A stretch of DNA of 26,085 nt from JBKJZO01 sp046715235 (GTDB taxonomy: Bacteria > Actinomycetota > Actinomycetes > BP-191). How positions within the stretch are numbered: position 1 is the first letter of the stretch; every line of letters starts with the position of its first letter. The notes below the pieces were generated by a model. It had not been told where the DNA came from and ran no database searches. It saw nothing but the letters and a program-made list of their open reading frames with translations. Made by a program: the position numbers and the translations under genes. Below, piece after piece: positions 7,576 through 17,003 of this stretch. The stretch covers positions 1-26,085 of the forward strand of contig JBKJZO010000162.1 of NCBI GenBank assembly GCA_046715235.1, written 5' to 3'.

Positions 7576-9644
7576 GTGCGACTCGCCGGCGCGTGCAGGC
7601 GCTCGGCACCGGTGTTCGGCGGTTCCGCCGGCCCGGACTTCCCCGGCGTCGGCAGCAGCCGTGCCACCCGCGCGCGGATGATTTCCTGCACCGCTTCCGG
7701 CGGCTTGGTCGCGTCGACGACCAGATAGCGGTGCGGCGTACGACTTGCGAGCTCCGTGAACGCCTCGCGCACGCGCCCGTGGAACGCGAGGTCCTCGGCT
7801 TCGATGCGATCAGGCTCGCCGGTGATGCGCGCCAGGCCGATATCCGGCGGGATGTCGAGCACGATCGTCAGATCGGGCACGAGGTGACCGGTCGCCCATT
7901 TCGACAGCCGCACCAGCTCGCTCTGCGAGAGTTCGCGGCCGCCGCCCTGGTAGGCGAGCGTCGAGTCGATGTAGCGATCGGTGATGACGACCGTGCCGCG
8001 GCTCAGGGCCGGAGCGATGACTTCGGCGACGTGTTGCGCCCGGTCCATCGCATACAGGAGTGCTTCGGCGCGGGGCGCCAGTCCCGCCGTACCGCGGTCG
8101 AGCAGGACCTTGCGCAGCTCCTGGCCGATCGGCGTACCCCCGGGCTCGCGGGTGACGACAAGAGGCAGGCGCTGGTCGCGGATCCATTCGGCGAGCCGCT
8201 GCACCTGGGACGACTTGCCCGCACCTTCGCCCCCCTCGAAGGCGATGAACAGCCCGTCGTACGCCGGGGTCCCGGCATCGCCACCGCGCAGCGCGCTGCG
8301 TATCTGCTGCACCAGCGAGCCGCCGGCGTGCTCGTCCATCTGCCGGAAGGCGACCAGCCCGACGATCGAGGCGAGCAACCCGGCGCTGAACAGCGTCAGC
8401 GTCACACCGTCACGGCGGACCACGGCGGAGCCGATGTGGAACGACCCCGGGCCGATAGCGCCGGCGATCGCGGGCGCGATCACCAGCACGACGAGCAGGT
8501 CGACGCGCACGAGCGACTGCACGAAGGCGAACGTGCGCCCGCGGAACTCGTCCTCGACCTCGGCCCCGAGCATCGTGTAGCCGGTCACCCAGGCGACACC
8601 GGCGAACGCGCCGACCAGCAGCGTGGCGGCGACGGCGAGGATCAGGTTTGGGAGCAGGGCGTTGATCATGAGCGCGATGCCCGCGGCGGTGATCGACAGG
8701 CCGAACAGCGACTTGCGCGAGAAGTCGGCGAGCAGCTGCGGACCGACCGCCATACCGAGCGCGAGGCCGGTGAAGACCGTGCCGAAGAGGAGGCCGTAGC
8801 CGGCGTTGCCGCCGCGGAGTACGCCGGCGAACGGCCGCGACAGGGCAATCACGACGCCGCCCGCGGCGAACGCGCCGAGGATGCCGAGAACGAGTCCGCG
8901 CATCAGCCGGTTGGCGCCGACGAACTTCCACCCGTCGGCGATCGCGCGCAGCATCGGCTCGTGCGCTTGCCCGTGGTCGCCGCGAACACGGCCCCGGCGG
9001 GCGCGGCCGATCGAGTCCTTCATGCGCCAGACGATCATCGCGGTGAACAGGAACGTCGCGGCGTTCACATACAGCGCGAGGTCGACCCTGTTGGTGCCGA
9101 AGAACGGCAGCACCTCGGCGAGCAGCCGCGCGAAGACCGCGAGGAACGTGAACACCGCGCCGGCCAGCGGCGCCGTGCCGTAGGTCGTGATCAGGCTGAG
9201 CTGGTTGGCCGCCTCGAGACGTTCCTTCGGCACCAGGTTGGGGACGGCGGCTTCCTTGGCCGAGATCCAGAACAGGCTGATCGCCTCGACGACGAATGAC
9301 GCGATGAGCAGGTAGGCAAGATTGCGCACGATCGGGATGGACGCGAAGACCGCGAACCGCGCCACGTCACAGGTGACCATCAGCTTCCGGCGGTCGAACC
9401 GGTCGGCGAATGCCCCCGCGAACGGGCCGATCACCAGCGCCGGCAACAGCCGAAAGGCGAAGACACCGCTGATGGCGAAGGCGCCCCTGGCCGGCCCGCT
9501 CACCAGTTCGGCGGCCAGTGCCGTCGTCGCAAGGAAACCCAGCCAGTCGCCCAGACTCGACAGGCTCAGCGCGATCCAGAGCCGGCGGAACGCCGTGTAG
9601 GCCAGGACGCCCCGAACCTCGCTCGCCGCCGGCCGCTGGCCCAC
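7572..9644 (-). CDS. tmk: Fusion of an MFS transporter domain with thymidylate kinase
   Basis: About 690 residues. I favour the GTG at 9644, which has GGAG six bases upstream; an in-frame ATG at 9650 and a TTG at 9761 are alternatives with worse spacing or no ribosome site. Residues ~1–440 form a 12-helix-type major facilitator domain with FRRLWIALSLSSLGDWLG at the start and the loop FADRFDRRKLM typical of MFS helix 2–3. From about residue 462 there is a complete dTMP kinase: P-loop FEGGEGAGKSS, TREPGGTPIG, the DRYIDSTLAYQGGGR substrate loop, and a late DRIEAED segment. The kinase makes dTDP from dTMP for DNA synthesis. The same fusion is known in several actinomycetes. The transported substrate is unknown. 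It sits between topA and holB and is coupled to holB through GTGA. Confidence 0.93.
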   Translation of the reverse strand: MGQRPAASEVRGVLAYTAFRRLWIALSLSSLGDWLGFLATTALAAELVSGPARGAFAISGVFAFRLLPALVIGPFAGAFADRFDRRKLMVTCDVARFAVFASIPIVRNLAYLLIASFVVEAISLFWISAKEAAVPNLVPKERLEAANQLSLITTYGTAPLAGAVFTFLAVFARLLAEVLPFFGTNRVDLALYVNAATFLFTAMIVWRMKDSIGRARRGRVRGDHGQAHEPMLRAIADGWKFVGANRLMRGLVLGILGAFAAGGVVIALSRPFAGVLRGGNAGYGLLFGTVFTGLALGMAVGPQLLADFSRKSLFGLSITAAGIALMINALLPNLILAVAATLLVGAFAGVAWVTGYTMLGAEVEDEFRGRTFAFVQSLVRVDLLVVLVIAPAIAGAIGPGSFHIGSAVVRRDGVTLTLFSAGLLASIVGLVAFRQMDEHAGGSLVQQIRSALRGGDAGTPAYDGLFIAFEGGEGAGKSSQVQRLAEWIRDQRLPLVVTREPGGTPIGQELRKVLLDRGTAGLAPRAEALLYAMDRAQHVAEVIAPALSRGTVVITDRYIDSTLAYQGGGRELSQSELVRLSKWATGHLVPDLTIVLDIPPDIGLARITGEPDRIEAEDLAFHGRVREAFTELASRTPHRYLVVDATKPPEAVQEIIRARVARLLPTPGKSGPAEPPNTGAERLHAPASRT

Positions 9645-9782
9645 CGCCATCTCCGGAAGGGCAGCGGGCGTTACGGAGTCGGACGCGGAGATCGTCGCCT
9701 CCCTGACCTGTGCGGATAGCGGGTGGATGGGCGCGATGCGGCACCCCAGCCGGTGCGCCAACTGTAACCGCGGGCCCCGGGC

Positions 9783-12485
9783 TCAGGCCTTCTTGCGCGC
9801 CTTGGGCTTGGCGGCGGCCTTTTTTGCCGGCGTCCGCCGGGCGGTCTTGCGCGGCGCGGCGGGTCCGCGCGCCCGCCGGTCGGCGATGAGTTCGGCAGCG
9901 CGCTCGGTCGTGACGGACTCGATCGAGTCGTCCTTGCGCAGCGACGCGTTCGTCTCGCCATCGGTGACGTAGGGCCCGAACCGGCCTTCCTTGACGACGA
10001 TGGGCTTGCCGCTGACCGGGTCGGCGCCGAGCTCCTTGAGCGGCGGTGCCGCCGCGGCGCGCTGACCGCGGCGCTGCTTGGGCTCTGCGTAGATGGCCAG
10101 CGCCTGCTCCAGCGTCACCGTGAACAGCTGTTCCTCGGATTCGAGGCTGCGGAAGTCGCTGCCCTTCTTCACGTACGGCCCGTACCGGCCGTTCGACGCG
10201 ATGATCTCCTCGCTGTCAGCCGGGTCAGCACCGAGCGAGCGCGGCAGTGTCAGCAGCTTCAGAGCGGTCTCGAGGTCGACGGTGTCGAGCGACATGTCCT
10301 TGAACAGCGACGCCGTACGCGCCGGTGCTTTGGACCCCTCGGGTACGACGGTCGTTACGTAAGGGCCGTAGCGCCCGACCTTGGCGACCACCTGATAACC
10401 GGTGTCCGGCTCGACGCCGAGCACCCGGTCACCGCTGGGGGCACTGAGCAGCTCGAGTGCGCGCTCGACCGTGAGTTCGTCGGGCGGAAGGTCTTCGGGC
10501 ACCGACGCGCGGTCGTCGCCGCGCTGCAGGTAGGGGCCGTAGCGACCGACCCGGACGACGATCTCGGCACCTTCGGCGTCGCGACCGATGCCGATGGAGT
10601 TGACCTCGCGGGCGTCGATGTCGCCGAGGTTTTCCGAGACCATCGACTTCAAGCCGGGGACCCCGTTGCCGAAGTAGAACCGGCTCAGATACGCGATCGC
10701 GTCGCCGCGGCCGTTGGCGATCTCGTCGAGGTCGTCCTCGAGGCGCGCGGTGAAGTTGTAGTCGACCAGCTTGTCGAAGTGCTGTTCGAGCAGGCCGACA
10801 ACCGCGAAGGCGGTGAACGACGGGACCAACGCGCTGCCCTTCTTCCACACGTAGCCGCGGTCCTGCACGGTGCCGATGATCGACGCGTACGTCGACGGGC
10901 GGCCCACGCCAAGCTCCTCGAGCGCCTTCACCAACGAGGCCTCGGTGTAGCGCGCCGGCGGTTGCGTCGAGTGGCCCTTGGGCTCGATGCCCGCGACCTG
11001 CACGGCGTCGCCGGTCTCCAGCGGCGGCAGCCGGACCTCACGGTCCTCGAGCTCGGCGTCGGGATCGTCGGCGCCTTCGACGTACGCCCGCAGGAACCCG
11101 GCGAACGTGATGACCTTGCCGCTCGCGGCGAACTCGAGGTCCTCGCCCGACGCCGCCCGCCCGCCGAGGCGCACCTGCATGCTCTGCCCGGCTGCGTCGG
11201 CCATCTGGGATGCGACCGTCCGCATCCAGATCAGCTCGTAGAGCCGCAGTTCGTCGCCGTTGAGCTCCCGCGACACCTGCTCGGGGGTGCGGAACGAGTC
11301 GCCGGCGGGCCGGATCGCCTCGTGCGCCTCCTGCGCGTTCTTGACTTTCTTCTCGTAGCGGCGCGGCGCGGGCGGGACGTAGGCGTCGCCGTACAACGCC
11401 CTGGCCTGCTCGCGTGCAGCCGTCAGCGCGGTTTCCGACAGCGTCGTGCTGTCGGTGCGCATATAGGTGATGTAGCCGTTCTCGTAGAGCCGCTGCGCGA
11501 CCTGCATCGTGCGCTGCGAGCTGAACCGCAGCTTGCGGCCGGCCTCCTGTTGCAGCGTCGAGGTCATGAACGGCGCGTATGGCGACCGCTTGAACGGCTT
11601 CTCCTCGACCGAGCGCACCGAGACGTCGGAGCCAGTGCAGGCGCCGGTCAGCCGGCGCGCCTCGGGCTCGTCGAGTACGACGGCAGCCGCCTTGAGCACG
11701 CCGTCCTCACCGAAGTCCTTGCCGGTCGCCAGTCTGTGGCCGTCGAGTGCCACCAAAGTCGCTGTGAACGCGGTCATCCCGCGGTCGTCGGGCCGCGGTC
11801 CGTCGAAGCTGCCCTCGAGATCCCAGTAGCCTGCGGCGCGGAACCGCATCCGGGCCCGCTCGCGCTCGACCAGGATGCGCGTCGCAACGCTCTGGACGCG
11901 ACCTGCCGACAGCTTGGGCATGACCTTCTTCCACAGCACCGGCGAGACCTCGTAGCCGTAGAGCCGGTCGAGGATGCGCCGGGTCTCCTGGGCATCCACA
12001 AGCCGGCGGTCGAGGTCACGCGAGTTGGCAACGGCGTCCTGGATCGCCTTGCGGGTGATCTCGTGGAACACCATCCGCTTCACCGGCACGCGCGGGTTGA
12101 GCACCTCGAGCAGGTGCCACGCGATCGACTCGCCCTCGCGGTCCTCGTCTGTCGCGAGGTAGAGCTCGCTGGCGTCCTTGAGCAGAGCCTTCAACTTGGC
12201 GACCTGTTGCTTCTTCTCGGCCGACACGACATACAGCGGCTTGAAGTCGTTGTCGACGTCGACGCCCAGGCGGGCCCACGGCTCGCCCTTGACCGAGGCC
12301 GGGACGTCGGCGGCGTTGCGGGGCAGATCGCGGATGTGGCCGATCGAGGACTCCACGACGAAACCGCCGCCGAGGAAACCCGCGATGGTCTTGGCCTTGG
12401 CGGGTGACTCGACGACGACCAGCGGCCGGCCGCCCGTCGTGGCTGCGGCCTGCTTGGCTCCAGCGCTCGCGGCGCTACTCGGCAC
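9783..12485 (-). CDS. topA: DNA topoisomerase I (type IA)
   Basis: About 900 residues from the GTG at 12485, chosen because GAGGA lies about 6 bases upstream; another in-frame GTG at 12497 lacks a ribosome site. The N-terminal Toprim domain has LVVVESPAKAKTI (catalytic Glu ~26) and ATDEDREGES (acidic triad ~113–117). The active-site Tyr is in YITYMRTDSTTLS near residue 341. Further hallmarks are LSAGRVQSVATR and ELGVGRPSTYASII. The C-terminal third repeats the GRYGPYV / GRFGPYV element four or five times, as in actinobacterial topoisomerase I, in place of cysteine zinc fingers. It ends in a Lys/Ala/Arg-rich tail (AKKAAAKPKARKKA), known in mycobacteria to bind DNA. The enzyme relaxes negative supercoils. 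The upstream spacer is 148 bases and probably carries its promoter. Confidence 0.97.
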   Translation of the reverse strand: MPSSAASAGAKQAAATTGGRPLVVVESPAKAKTIAGFLGGGFVVESSIGHIRDLPRNAADVPASVKGEPWARLGVDVDNDFKPLYVVSAEKKQQVAKLKALLKDASELYLATDEDREGESIAWHLLEVLNPRVPVKRMVFHEITRKAIQDAVANSRDLDRRLVDAQETRRILDRLYGYEVSPVLWKKVMPKLSAGRVQSVATRILVERERARMRFRAAGYWDLEGSFDGPRPDDRGMTAFTATLVALDGHRLATGKDFGEDGVLKAAAVVLDEPEARRLTGACTGSDVSVRSVEEKPFKRSPYAPFMTSTLQQEAGRKLRFSSQRTMQVAQRLYENGYITYMRTDSTTLSETALTAAREQARALYGDAYVPPAPRRYEKKVKNAQEAHEAIRPAGDSFRTPEQVSRELNGDELRLYELIWMRTVASQMADAAGQSMQVRLGGRAASGEDLEFAASGKVITFAGFLRAYVEGADDPDAELEDREVRLPPLETGDAVQVAGIEPKGHSTQPPARYTEASLVKALEELGVGRPSTYASIIGTVQDRGYVWKKGSALVPSFTAFAVVGLLEQHFDKLVDYNFTARLEDDLDEIANGRGDAIAYLSRFYFGNGVPGLKSMVSENLGDIDAREVNSIGIGRDAEGAEIVVRVGRYGPYLQRGDDRASVPEDLPPDELTVERALELLSAPSGDRVLGVEPDTGYQVVAKVGRYGPYVTTVVPEGSKAPARTASLFKDMSLDTVDLETALKLLTLPRSLGADPADSEEIIASNGRYGPYVKKGSDFRSLESEEQLFTVTLEQALAIYAEPKQRRGQRAAAAPPLKELGADPVSGKPIVVKEGRFGPYVTDGETNASLRKDDSIESVTTERAAELIADRRARGPAAPRKTARRTPAKKAAAKPKARKKA

Positions 12486-12618
12486 TGTTTTCCTCACGTT
12501 TTCTGGGCGGGTTCGGATGCGGACGACCTCGGCCGTGCACGCTGCGCCGTGCTGGTCGGCCCTGTTACTCGCCGTCGACTACGCATCACTGCCCGAGCGC
12601 CCGCACGATACACGAGCT

Positions 12619-12634
12619 ACCGGCGCCCGCCGGT
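12619..12634 (-). terminator. Perfect GC hairpin at the end of the 12634–13209 gene
   Basis: ACCGGCG and its exact complement CGCCGGT are separated by two bases; the arm touches the stop codon of the leftward gene. No T-run follows, so it may be a weak terminator or an mRNA 3' stabiliser. The base pairing is seen; the function is inference. Confidence 0.3.
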
Positions 12635-13209
12635 CATGGCCAGTATTCGTGGGGCACACCGTCGGGGGGCTCGCCGACGAGCTCGCGCAGGCGCTCGAGC
12701 CGCCGGGCGCCGGTGATCCGGTACGCCGGACCGTCGGCTCTCGGGCCGACGAAGACGCCGGTCAGGCCCGCGGCCGCGAGCGCGCTCCCGACGGCCGGCC
12801 AGACCGGTTGGTCGCCCCGGCCGAGCGCGAGCAGGTAGCCGGCTACGTGCGGCGTACCCGCCGCGAGGGCCCAGAATCGCAGCCTGGGACCGTCGAGGAC
12901 GAGCCCGTGCGGCGCCCGCTTCGCCCCGCCACCGGCCCACTGCTCGGCAAGCAGCAGCAGGGCCGGGTCGAACGCGGTCCGGATGGACGACTCGCCGGAC
13001 GGCGCCGGCGCCATGTCAGCCGCGAGCCCGGCCTCATTCAGCTCGCCGATGAGTGCCAGAGCCCGCCACGACGATGACACGAGCACGCTGACGCGCGCTG
13101 CGCCGTCCCTGCTGGTGATCTGGGCCGGGCCGCAGAGCATGCCTTCGACGTCCGCCGGCTGCGCTTGGCGCGCCGATGCGGAGAAAAAGGAGAGCTGCCG
13201 TCCAGCCAT
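12634..13209 (-). CDS. Conserved hypothetical protein upstream of topA
   Basis: 191 residues from the ATG at 13209; no clear ribosome site is seen, so it may be leaderless or poorly initiated. The sequence starts MAGRQLSFFSASARQAQP and contains a hydrophobic core with VSVLVSSSWRALALIGEL, RLRFWALAAGTPHVAGYLLAL and a C-terminal ERLRELVGEPPDGVPHEYWP. There are no transmembrane helices and no catalytic motif that I recognise. Similar uncharacterised proteins of this length occur next to topA in other actinomycetes, as I recall; that is memory, not a search. It reads toward topA with a 148-base gap and is divergent from the HD-GYP gene. Compositional pattern and codon use look like a normal gene. 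Function unknown. Confidence 0.75.
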   Translation of the reverse strand: MAGRQLSFFSASARQAQPADVEGMLCGPAQITSRDGAARVSVLVSSSWRALALIGELNEAGLAADMAPAPSGESSIRTAFDPALLLLAEQWAGGGAKRAPHGLVLDGPRLRFWALAAGTPHVAGYLLALGRGDQPVWPAVGSALAAAGLTGVFVGPRADGPAYRITGARRLERLRELVGEPPDGVPHEYWP

Positions 13210-13294
13210 AGCGCAACTTTAGCGACGCCGATACAGCCAGCCGGGTGCAAGATCGCGCTCAGAAGAGCGAATATTTCGGACATGCGAGCACTAC

Positions 13295-13310
13295 GTGGTC
13301 AATCGATCAC
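13295..13310. promoter_or_regulatory. Imperfect dyad in the divergent intergenic region
   Basis: GTGGTCAATCGATCAC has 12 of 16 positions matching its own reverse complement and lies in the 233-base spacer between two divergent genes. It could be an operator for a dimeric regulator, but a single weak dyad is easily found by chance. The rest of the spacer holds a small CGCTC/GAGCG hairpin (about 13256–13269) and no clear -35/-10 pair. Confidence 0.2.
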
Positions 13311-13442
13311 ATTCGGCGGTTGAACCCGGCTTTGCGGGGAACACTGGCGGATGGACGTCACTGGGTGTAAGCAGTTGATCTCCATGCGTTAGAACGGAGC
13401 AGGTGTGGCGCTGCAGACGGGACAGCGACGGGGAGGGCGGTC

Positions 13443-14573
13443 ATGATGCCCTCGCCCGACCGCCCGGTTGCGCGGATCCTCGTCGTCGACGACGAACCGG
13501 CTAACCGCGATCTGCTCCAGGCGCTGCTCACGGCATCGGGCCATCAGGGTGTGCGCTGCGTCGCCGAGCCGCGCGACGTCGTACGGATCGCCAGGGAGTG
13601 GCGCGCCGACATCATCCTGCTCGACCTGAACATGCCGGTGTACGACGGCTATAGCGTGCTCGAGGAACTCAGGGGCAGTGCGCAACCGGACGAGTACCTG
13701 CCGGTGCTGGTCCTGACCGCGGACTCGCGCCCGGAGGCCAAACAGCGGGCGTTGCGACTCGGCGCGACGGACTTCCTCAGCAAGCCGTTCGATCCGGTCG
13801 AAGTGCTGCTGCGCATCGGAAACCTGCTCCAGACGCGCTCACTGCACATGACCCTCCAGCGCAACAACGCGCAGCTCGAGCGCCGGGTCGAACAGCGTAC
13901 GGCGGAGCTGGAGGAGGCGCGGCTCGAGATCCTGCACCGCCTCGCGGCCGCGGCGGAGTTCCGCGACGACCAGACCCACCAGCACACCCGCCGGGTCGGC
14001 GACGTGGCGGCGATGATCGGCCTTGAGCTCGGCTTGTCCAACGCGGAGGCGGAGGTGATCCGGCAGGCCGCTCCGCTGCACGACCTGGGCAAGATCGGTA
14101 TCGCCGACGAGATCCTGCTCAAGCCCGGCAGTTTGACCATCGAGGAGTTCGCCGAGATCCAACGGCACACCGAGATCGGGGCTCGAATCCTCGCGGGTAG
14201 CCACTTCGCGATCCTGCAGATGGGCGAGGTGATCGCGCGGACCCATCACGAGCGCTGGGACGGCAGCGGTTACCTTGGCATCCAAGGGGAGTCGATCCCG
14301 CTGCCATCGCGCATCGTTGCCGTCGCCGACGTGTTCGACGCGCTGCTGCACGAGCGCCCGTACAAGCGGGCCTGGCCCCGTGCAGACGCGCTGCGCTACA
14401 TCCGCGACGGAGCCGCGACGCAGTTCGACGCGATGGTCGTCAGGGTCTTCCTCGACCTTGACGCGGCCGGCCGGCTGACCCAGGTCGAGCCGGCGATCGT
14501 GCTGCAGGAGCGAACCGAGATGGCCGTCGCCTCTCGGGCGGCGTCGGCCGGCACGTCGACACTTACTACTTGA
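13443..14573 (+). CDS. Response regulator with HD-GYP cyclic-di-GMP phosphodiesterase domain
   Basis: 376 residues from ATG 13443 with GGGAGG six bases upstream. Residues ~10–130 are a REC domain: RILVVDDE with Asp16/Asp17, phosphoacceptor Asp61 in LLDLNMPVYDG, Thr92 and Lys114 (SKPFD). A coiled-coil linker (about 136–165, RRVEQRTAELEEARLEI) leads to an HD-GYP domain: HQHTRRV, HDLGKIGIADEILLKPG (His213, Asp214, Lys217), RHTEIGARIL and HHERWDGSGY (268–277), then VAVADVFDALLHERPYK. The family (RpfG-like) hydrolyses c-di-GMP using a metal centre. Here the GYP proline is leucine (GYLGIQG) and the loop is one residue short. No histidine kinase gene is adjacent, so the input is unknown. Its 3' end overlaps convergent hppA by 8 bases. 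Confidence 0.93.
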   Translation: MMPSPDRPVARILVVDDEPANRDLLQALLTASGHQGVRCVAEPRDVVRIAREWRADIILLDLNMPVYDGYSVLEELRGSAQPDEYLPVLVLTADSRPEAKQRALRLGATDFLSKPFDPVEVLLRIGNLLQTRSLHMTLQRNNAQLERRVEQRTAELEEARLEILHRLAAAAEFRDDQTHQHTRRVGDVAAMIGLELGLSNAEAEVIRQAAPLHDLGKIGIADEILLKPGSLTIEEFAEIQRHTEIGARILAGSHFAILQMGEVIARTHHERWDGSGYLGIQGESIPLPSRIVAVADVFDALLHERPYKRAWPRADALRYIRDGAATQFDAMVVRVFLDLDAAGRLTQVEPAIVLQERTEMAVASRAASAGTSTLTT

Positions 14574-16881
14574 AGCCGACCGGGTCGCTGGGAGAGAGCG
14601 CGACCTCCGTCGCCGACGCGACCGTGCGCCGCTTCGAGTAGACGACCGAACCCGCGATCAGCCCGGCGCACCCGAGGGCGACGCCGACGCGGAGCGCGTT
14701 GTTGCGATCTCCGCCGACGGTGTAGCGGACCACGGTCGGCGCGATGAGTACGGCGACGAGGTTCATCACCTTGATCAGCGGGTTGAGCGCGGGGCCCGCG
14801 GTGTCCTTGAAGGGGTCGCCGACTGTGTCGCCGATGACGGTCGCCTTGTGCGCGTCGGAACCCTTGCCGCCGTACACGCCCTCTTCGACCAGCTTCTTCG
14901 CGTTGTCCCACGCGCCGCCGGCATTCGACAGGAACACCGCCATCAGCTGCCCGGCCGCGATCGCGCCGCCGAGGTAGGCGCCCAGGGAGCCGTAGCCGAA
15001 CGCGAACCCGACCGCGATCGGCGACAGCACGGCGAGCAGCCCGGGGGTGGTCAGCTCACGCAACGAGTCGCGCGTGCAGATGTCGACCACAGCGGCGTAG
15101 TCCGGCTTCTCGGTGTAGTCCATGATCCCGGGGTGCTCGTGGAACTGCCGGCGCACTTCGTAGACGACCCGGCCGGCGGCCCGGCTGACGGCCGCGATCG
15201 CCAGTGACGAGAAGAGGAAGACGACAGACGCGCCGATCACCAGGCCGACGAGGATCTCCGGCTGGTCGATCGACAGGCTGAACGTGTCGGCGCTGATGCC
15301 GGCCTTCTCGAGTGCGGCCTGCACCGACTCACGGAACGAGCCGAACAGCGACGTCGCCGCGAGTACGGCGGTCGCGATCGCCATGCCCTTGGTGATGGCC
15401 TTGGTCGTGTTGCCGACCGCGTCGAGGCCGGCCATGATCTCGTCGGCCTCGCCGCCGAGGCCACCTGCCATCTCGGCGATCCCGTGCGCGTTGTCGGCGA
15501 CCGGGCCGTAGGTGTCCATCGAGACGATGACACCGACAGTCGTGAGCATTCCCATGCCGGTGAGGGCGATCGAGTACAACGCGATCTTCTCGTTGCCCTG
15601 CCCCAGCAGGTAGGACCCGTAGATGGCGCTGCTGAGGACGAGCGCCGAGTAGACCGCGCTCTCGAGGCCGACCGAGATGCCCGACAGGATCGTCGTCGCC
15701 GGCCCGGTGAGTGACGACTTGGCGATGTCCTGGACGGGCTTGCGCTCGGTCGCCGTGAAGTACTCGGTGAGCACCTGGATCACCGCGGCAAGGACCAGGC
15801 CGATGATCGTCGCGACGGTGGCGATGAGCGCCGGGTTGCCGTCGAGGCCGCGGATGGCCACGGGCACGCCATCGAGCTCGGCGAAGGAGGTAGGCAGGAA
15901 CGCGAACGCGACGCCGGCGACCAGCACGGCGGAGGCGAGGGCAGAGGCGAAGAAGCCGCGGTTGATCGCCTTCATGCCGTTGGTGTCGCTGTCGCGCGGC
16001 GACACCATGAAGATGCCGAAGATCGAGGTGATGACGCCGATGCCGCGCACGAGCATCGGGAAGATGACGCCCTCGATGCCGAACGCCGCGTTGCCGAGGA
16101 TCAGCGCGGCGACGAGCGTGACTTCGTAGGACTCGAACAGGTCGGCCGCCATACCGGCGCAGTCACCGACGTTGTCGCCTACGTTGTCGGCGATCGTCGC
16201 GGCGTTGCGCGGGTCGTCCTCGGGGATGCCCTGCTCGACCTTGCCGACCAGGTCGGCCCCGACGTCTGCCGCCTTGGTGAAGATGCCGCCGCCCACCCGC
16301 ATGAACATTGCGAGCAGGGCGCCGCCGAAGCCGAAGCCGACGAGCACGTTCGGGGCCTGCTCGTTGTAGACGAGTAGCACGATGGTCGCGCCGAGAAGTC
16401 CGAGGCCGACGGTGAACATGCCGGCGACGCCGCCGGTGCGGAACGCGATACGCAGCGCCCGCTTGAGGCCGGCTTCCTGCGCTGCCGCGGCGACCCGGAC
16501 GTTGCCGCGGACCGCGAGTCCCATGCCGACGTACCCGGTCACGGCCGACAGCGCGGCGCCGATGACGAAGAACAGTGATCGGCCGATCTTGATGTCCATG
16601 CTGTCGGCGGGAAGCGCGAAGAGCACGACGAAGACCAGGGCGACGAACATGATGACGGTGCGGAATTGGCGGGCGAGGTATGCCGACGCGCCCTCCTGGA
16701 TCGCGAGCGCGATCTCCTGCATCTTGGCGGTGCCTTGGCTCGCGGCCAGCACCTCCCGCACGAAGTAGTAGGCCACCGCCAGCGCGAGCAGCGATGTCGC
16801 GAGAACGACCAGCAGGAGCGCGAAGTTGCCACCCTCGATCCGAGGGATGGTCCCGCCTTCCGCGGCGACGTTCAGGGGCAT
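14566..16881 (-). CDS. hppA: K+-independent H+-translocating membrane pyrophosphatase
   Basis: 771 residues from the ATG at 16881, chosen for an ideal AGGAGG six bases upstream; the open frame extends to 17034 without a ribosome site. About 16 hydrophobic helices fit the family. The pyrophosphate site DVGADLVGKVE (207–217) is followed by DDPRNAATIADNVGDNVGDCAGM. GNTTKAITKG (490–499) has Lys494, the residue that marks K+-independent proton pumps (K+-dependent members have Ala there). The C-terminal half has GGAWDNAKK and DTVGDPFKDTAGP. The enzyme couples pyrophosphate hydrolysis to proton export. Its position beside the bldG pair is the same as in Streptomyces. Convergent with the HD-GYP gene. 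Confidence 0.97.
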   Translation of the reverse strand: MPLNVAAEGGTIPRIEGGNFALLLVVLATSLLALAVAYYFVREVLAASQGTAKMQEIALAIQEGASAYLARQFRTVIMFVALVFVVLFALPADSMDIKIGRSLFFVIGAALSAVTGYVGMGLAVRGNVRVAAAAQEAGLKRALRIAFRTGGVAGMFTVGLGLLGATIVLLVYNEQAPNVLVGFGFGGALLAMFMRVGGGIFTKAADVGADLVGKVEQGIPEDDPRNAATIADNVGDNVGDCAGMAADLFESYEVTLVAALILGNAAFGIEGVIFPMLVRGIGVITSIFGIFMVSPRDSDTNGMKAINRGFFASALASAVLVAGVAFAFLPTSFAELDGVPVAIRGLDGNPALIATVATIIGLVLAAVIQVLTEYFTATERKPVQDIAKSSLTGPATTILSGISVGLESAVYSALVLSSAIYGSYLLGQGNEKIALYSIALTGMGMLTTVGVIVSMDTYGPVADNAHGIAEMAGGLGGEADEIMAGLDAVGNTTKAITKGMAIATAVLAATSLFGSFRESVQAALEKAGISADTFSLSIDQPEILVGLVIGASVVFLFSSLAIAAVSRAAGRVVYEVRRQFHEHPGIMDYTEKPDYAAVVDICTRDSLRELTTPGLLAVLSPIAVGFAFGYGSLGAYLGGAIAAGQLMAVFLSNAGGAWDNAKKLVEEGVYGGKGSDAHKATVIGDTVGDPFKDTAGPALNPLIKVMNLVAVLIAPTVVRYTVGGDRNNALRVGVALGCAGLIAGSVVYSKRRTVASATEVALSPSDPVGFK

Positions 16882-17003
16882 CGGTGTCCTCCTAGAGGCT
16901 CCAAGCGCGCGTACGCACGACGGCACATCGCTGTGCCCCCGGAGGTTGCCGCGAACGCGCGGGTGCGAGCTTGCTGGTGTGACCTGCGCCACACTCGGGC
17001 GGG

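Noticed and set aside
7593..9299. 568-residue plus-strand open frame
   Set aside because: Antisense to the MFS–tmk gene, rich in Arg/Glu/Gly with no domain; a shadow.
10779..12407. 542-residue plus-strand open frame
   Set aside because: Antisense to topA, which has all type IA topoisomerase motifs.
13320..13442. Possible c-di-GMP riboswitch before the HD-GYP gene
   Set aside because: Searched by eye for the GEMM core; the leader shows only a short CCCG/CGGG hairpin and the ribosome site, not the conserved fold.
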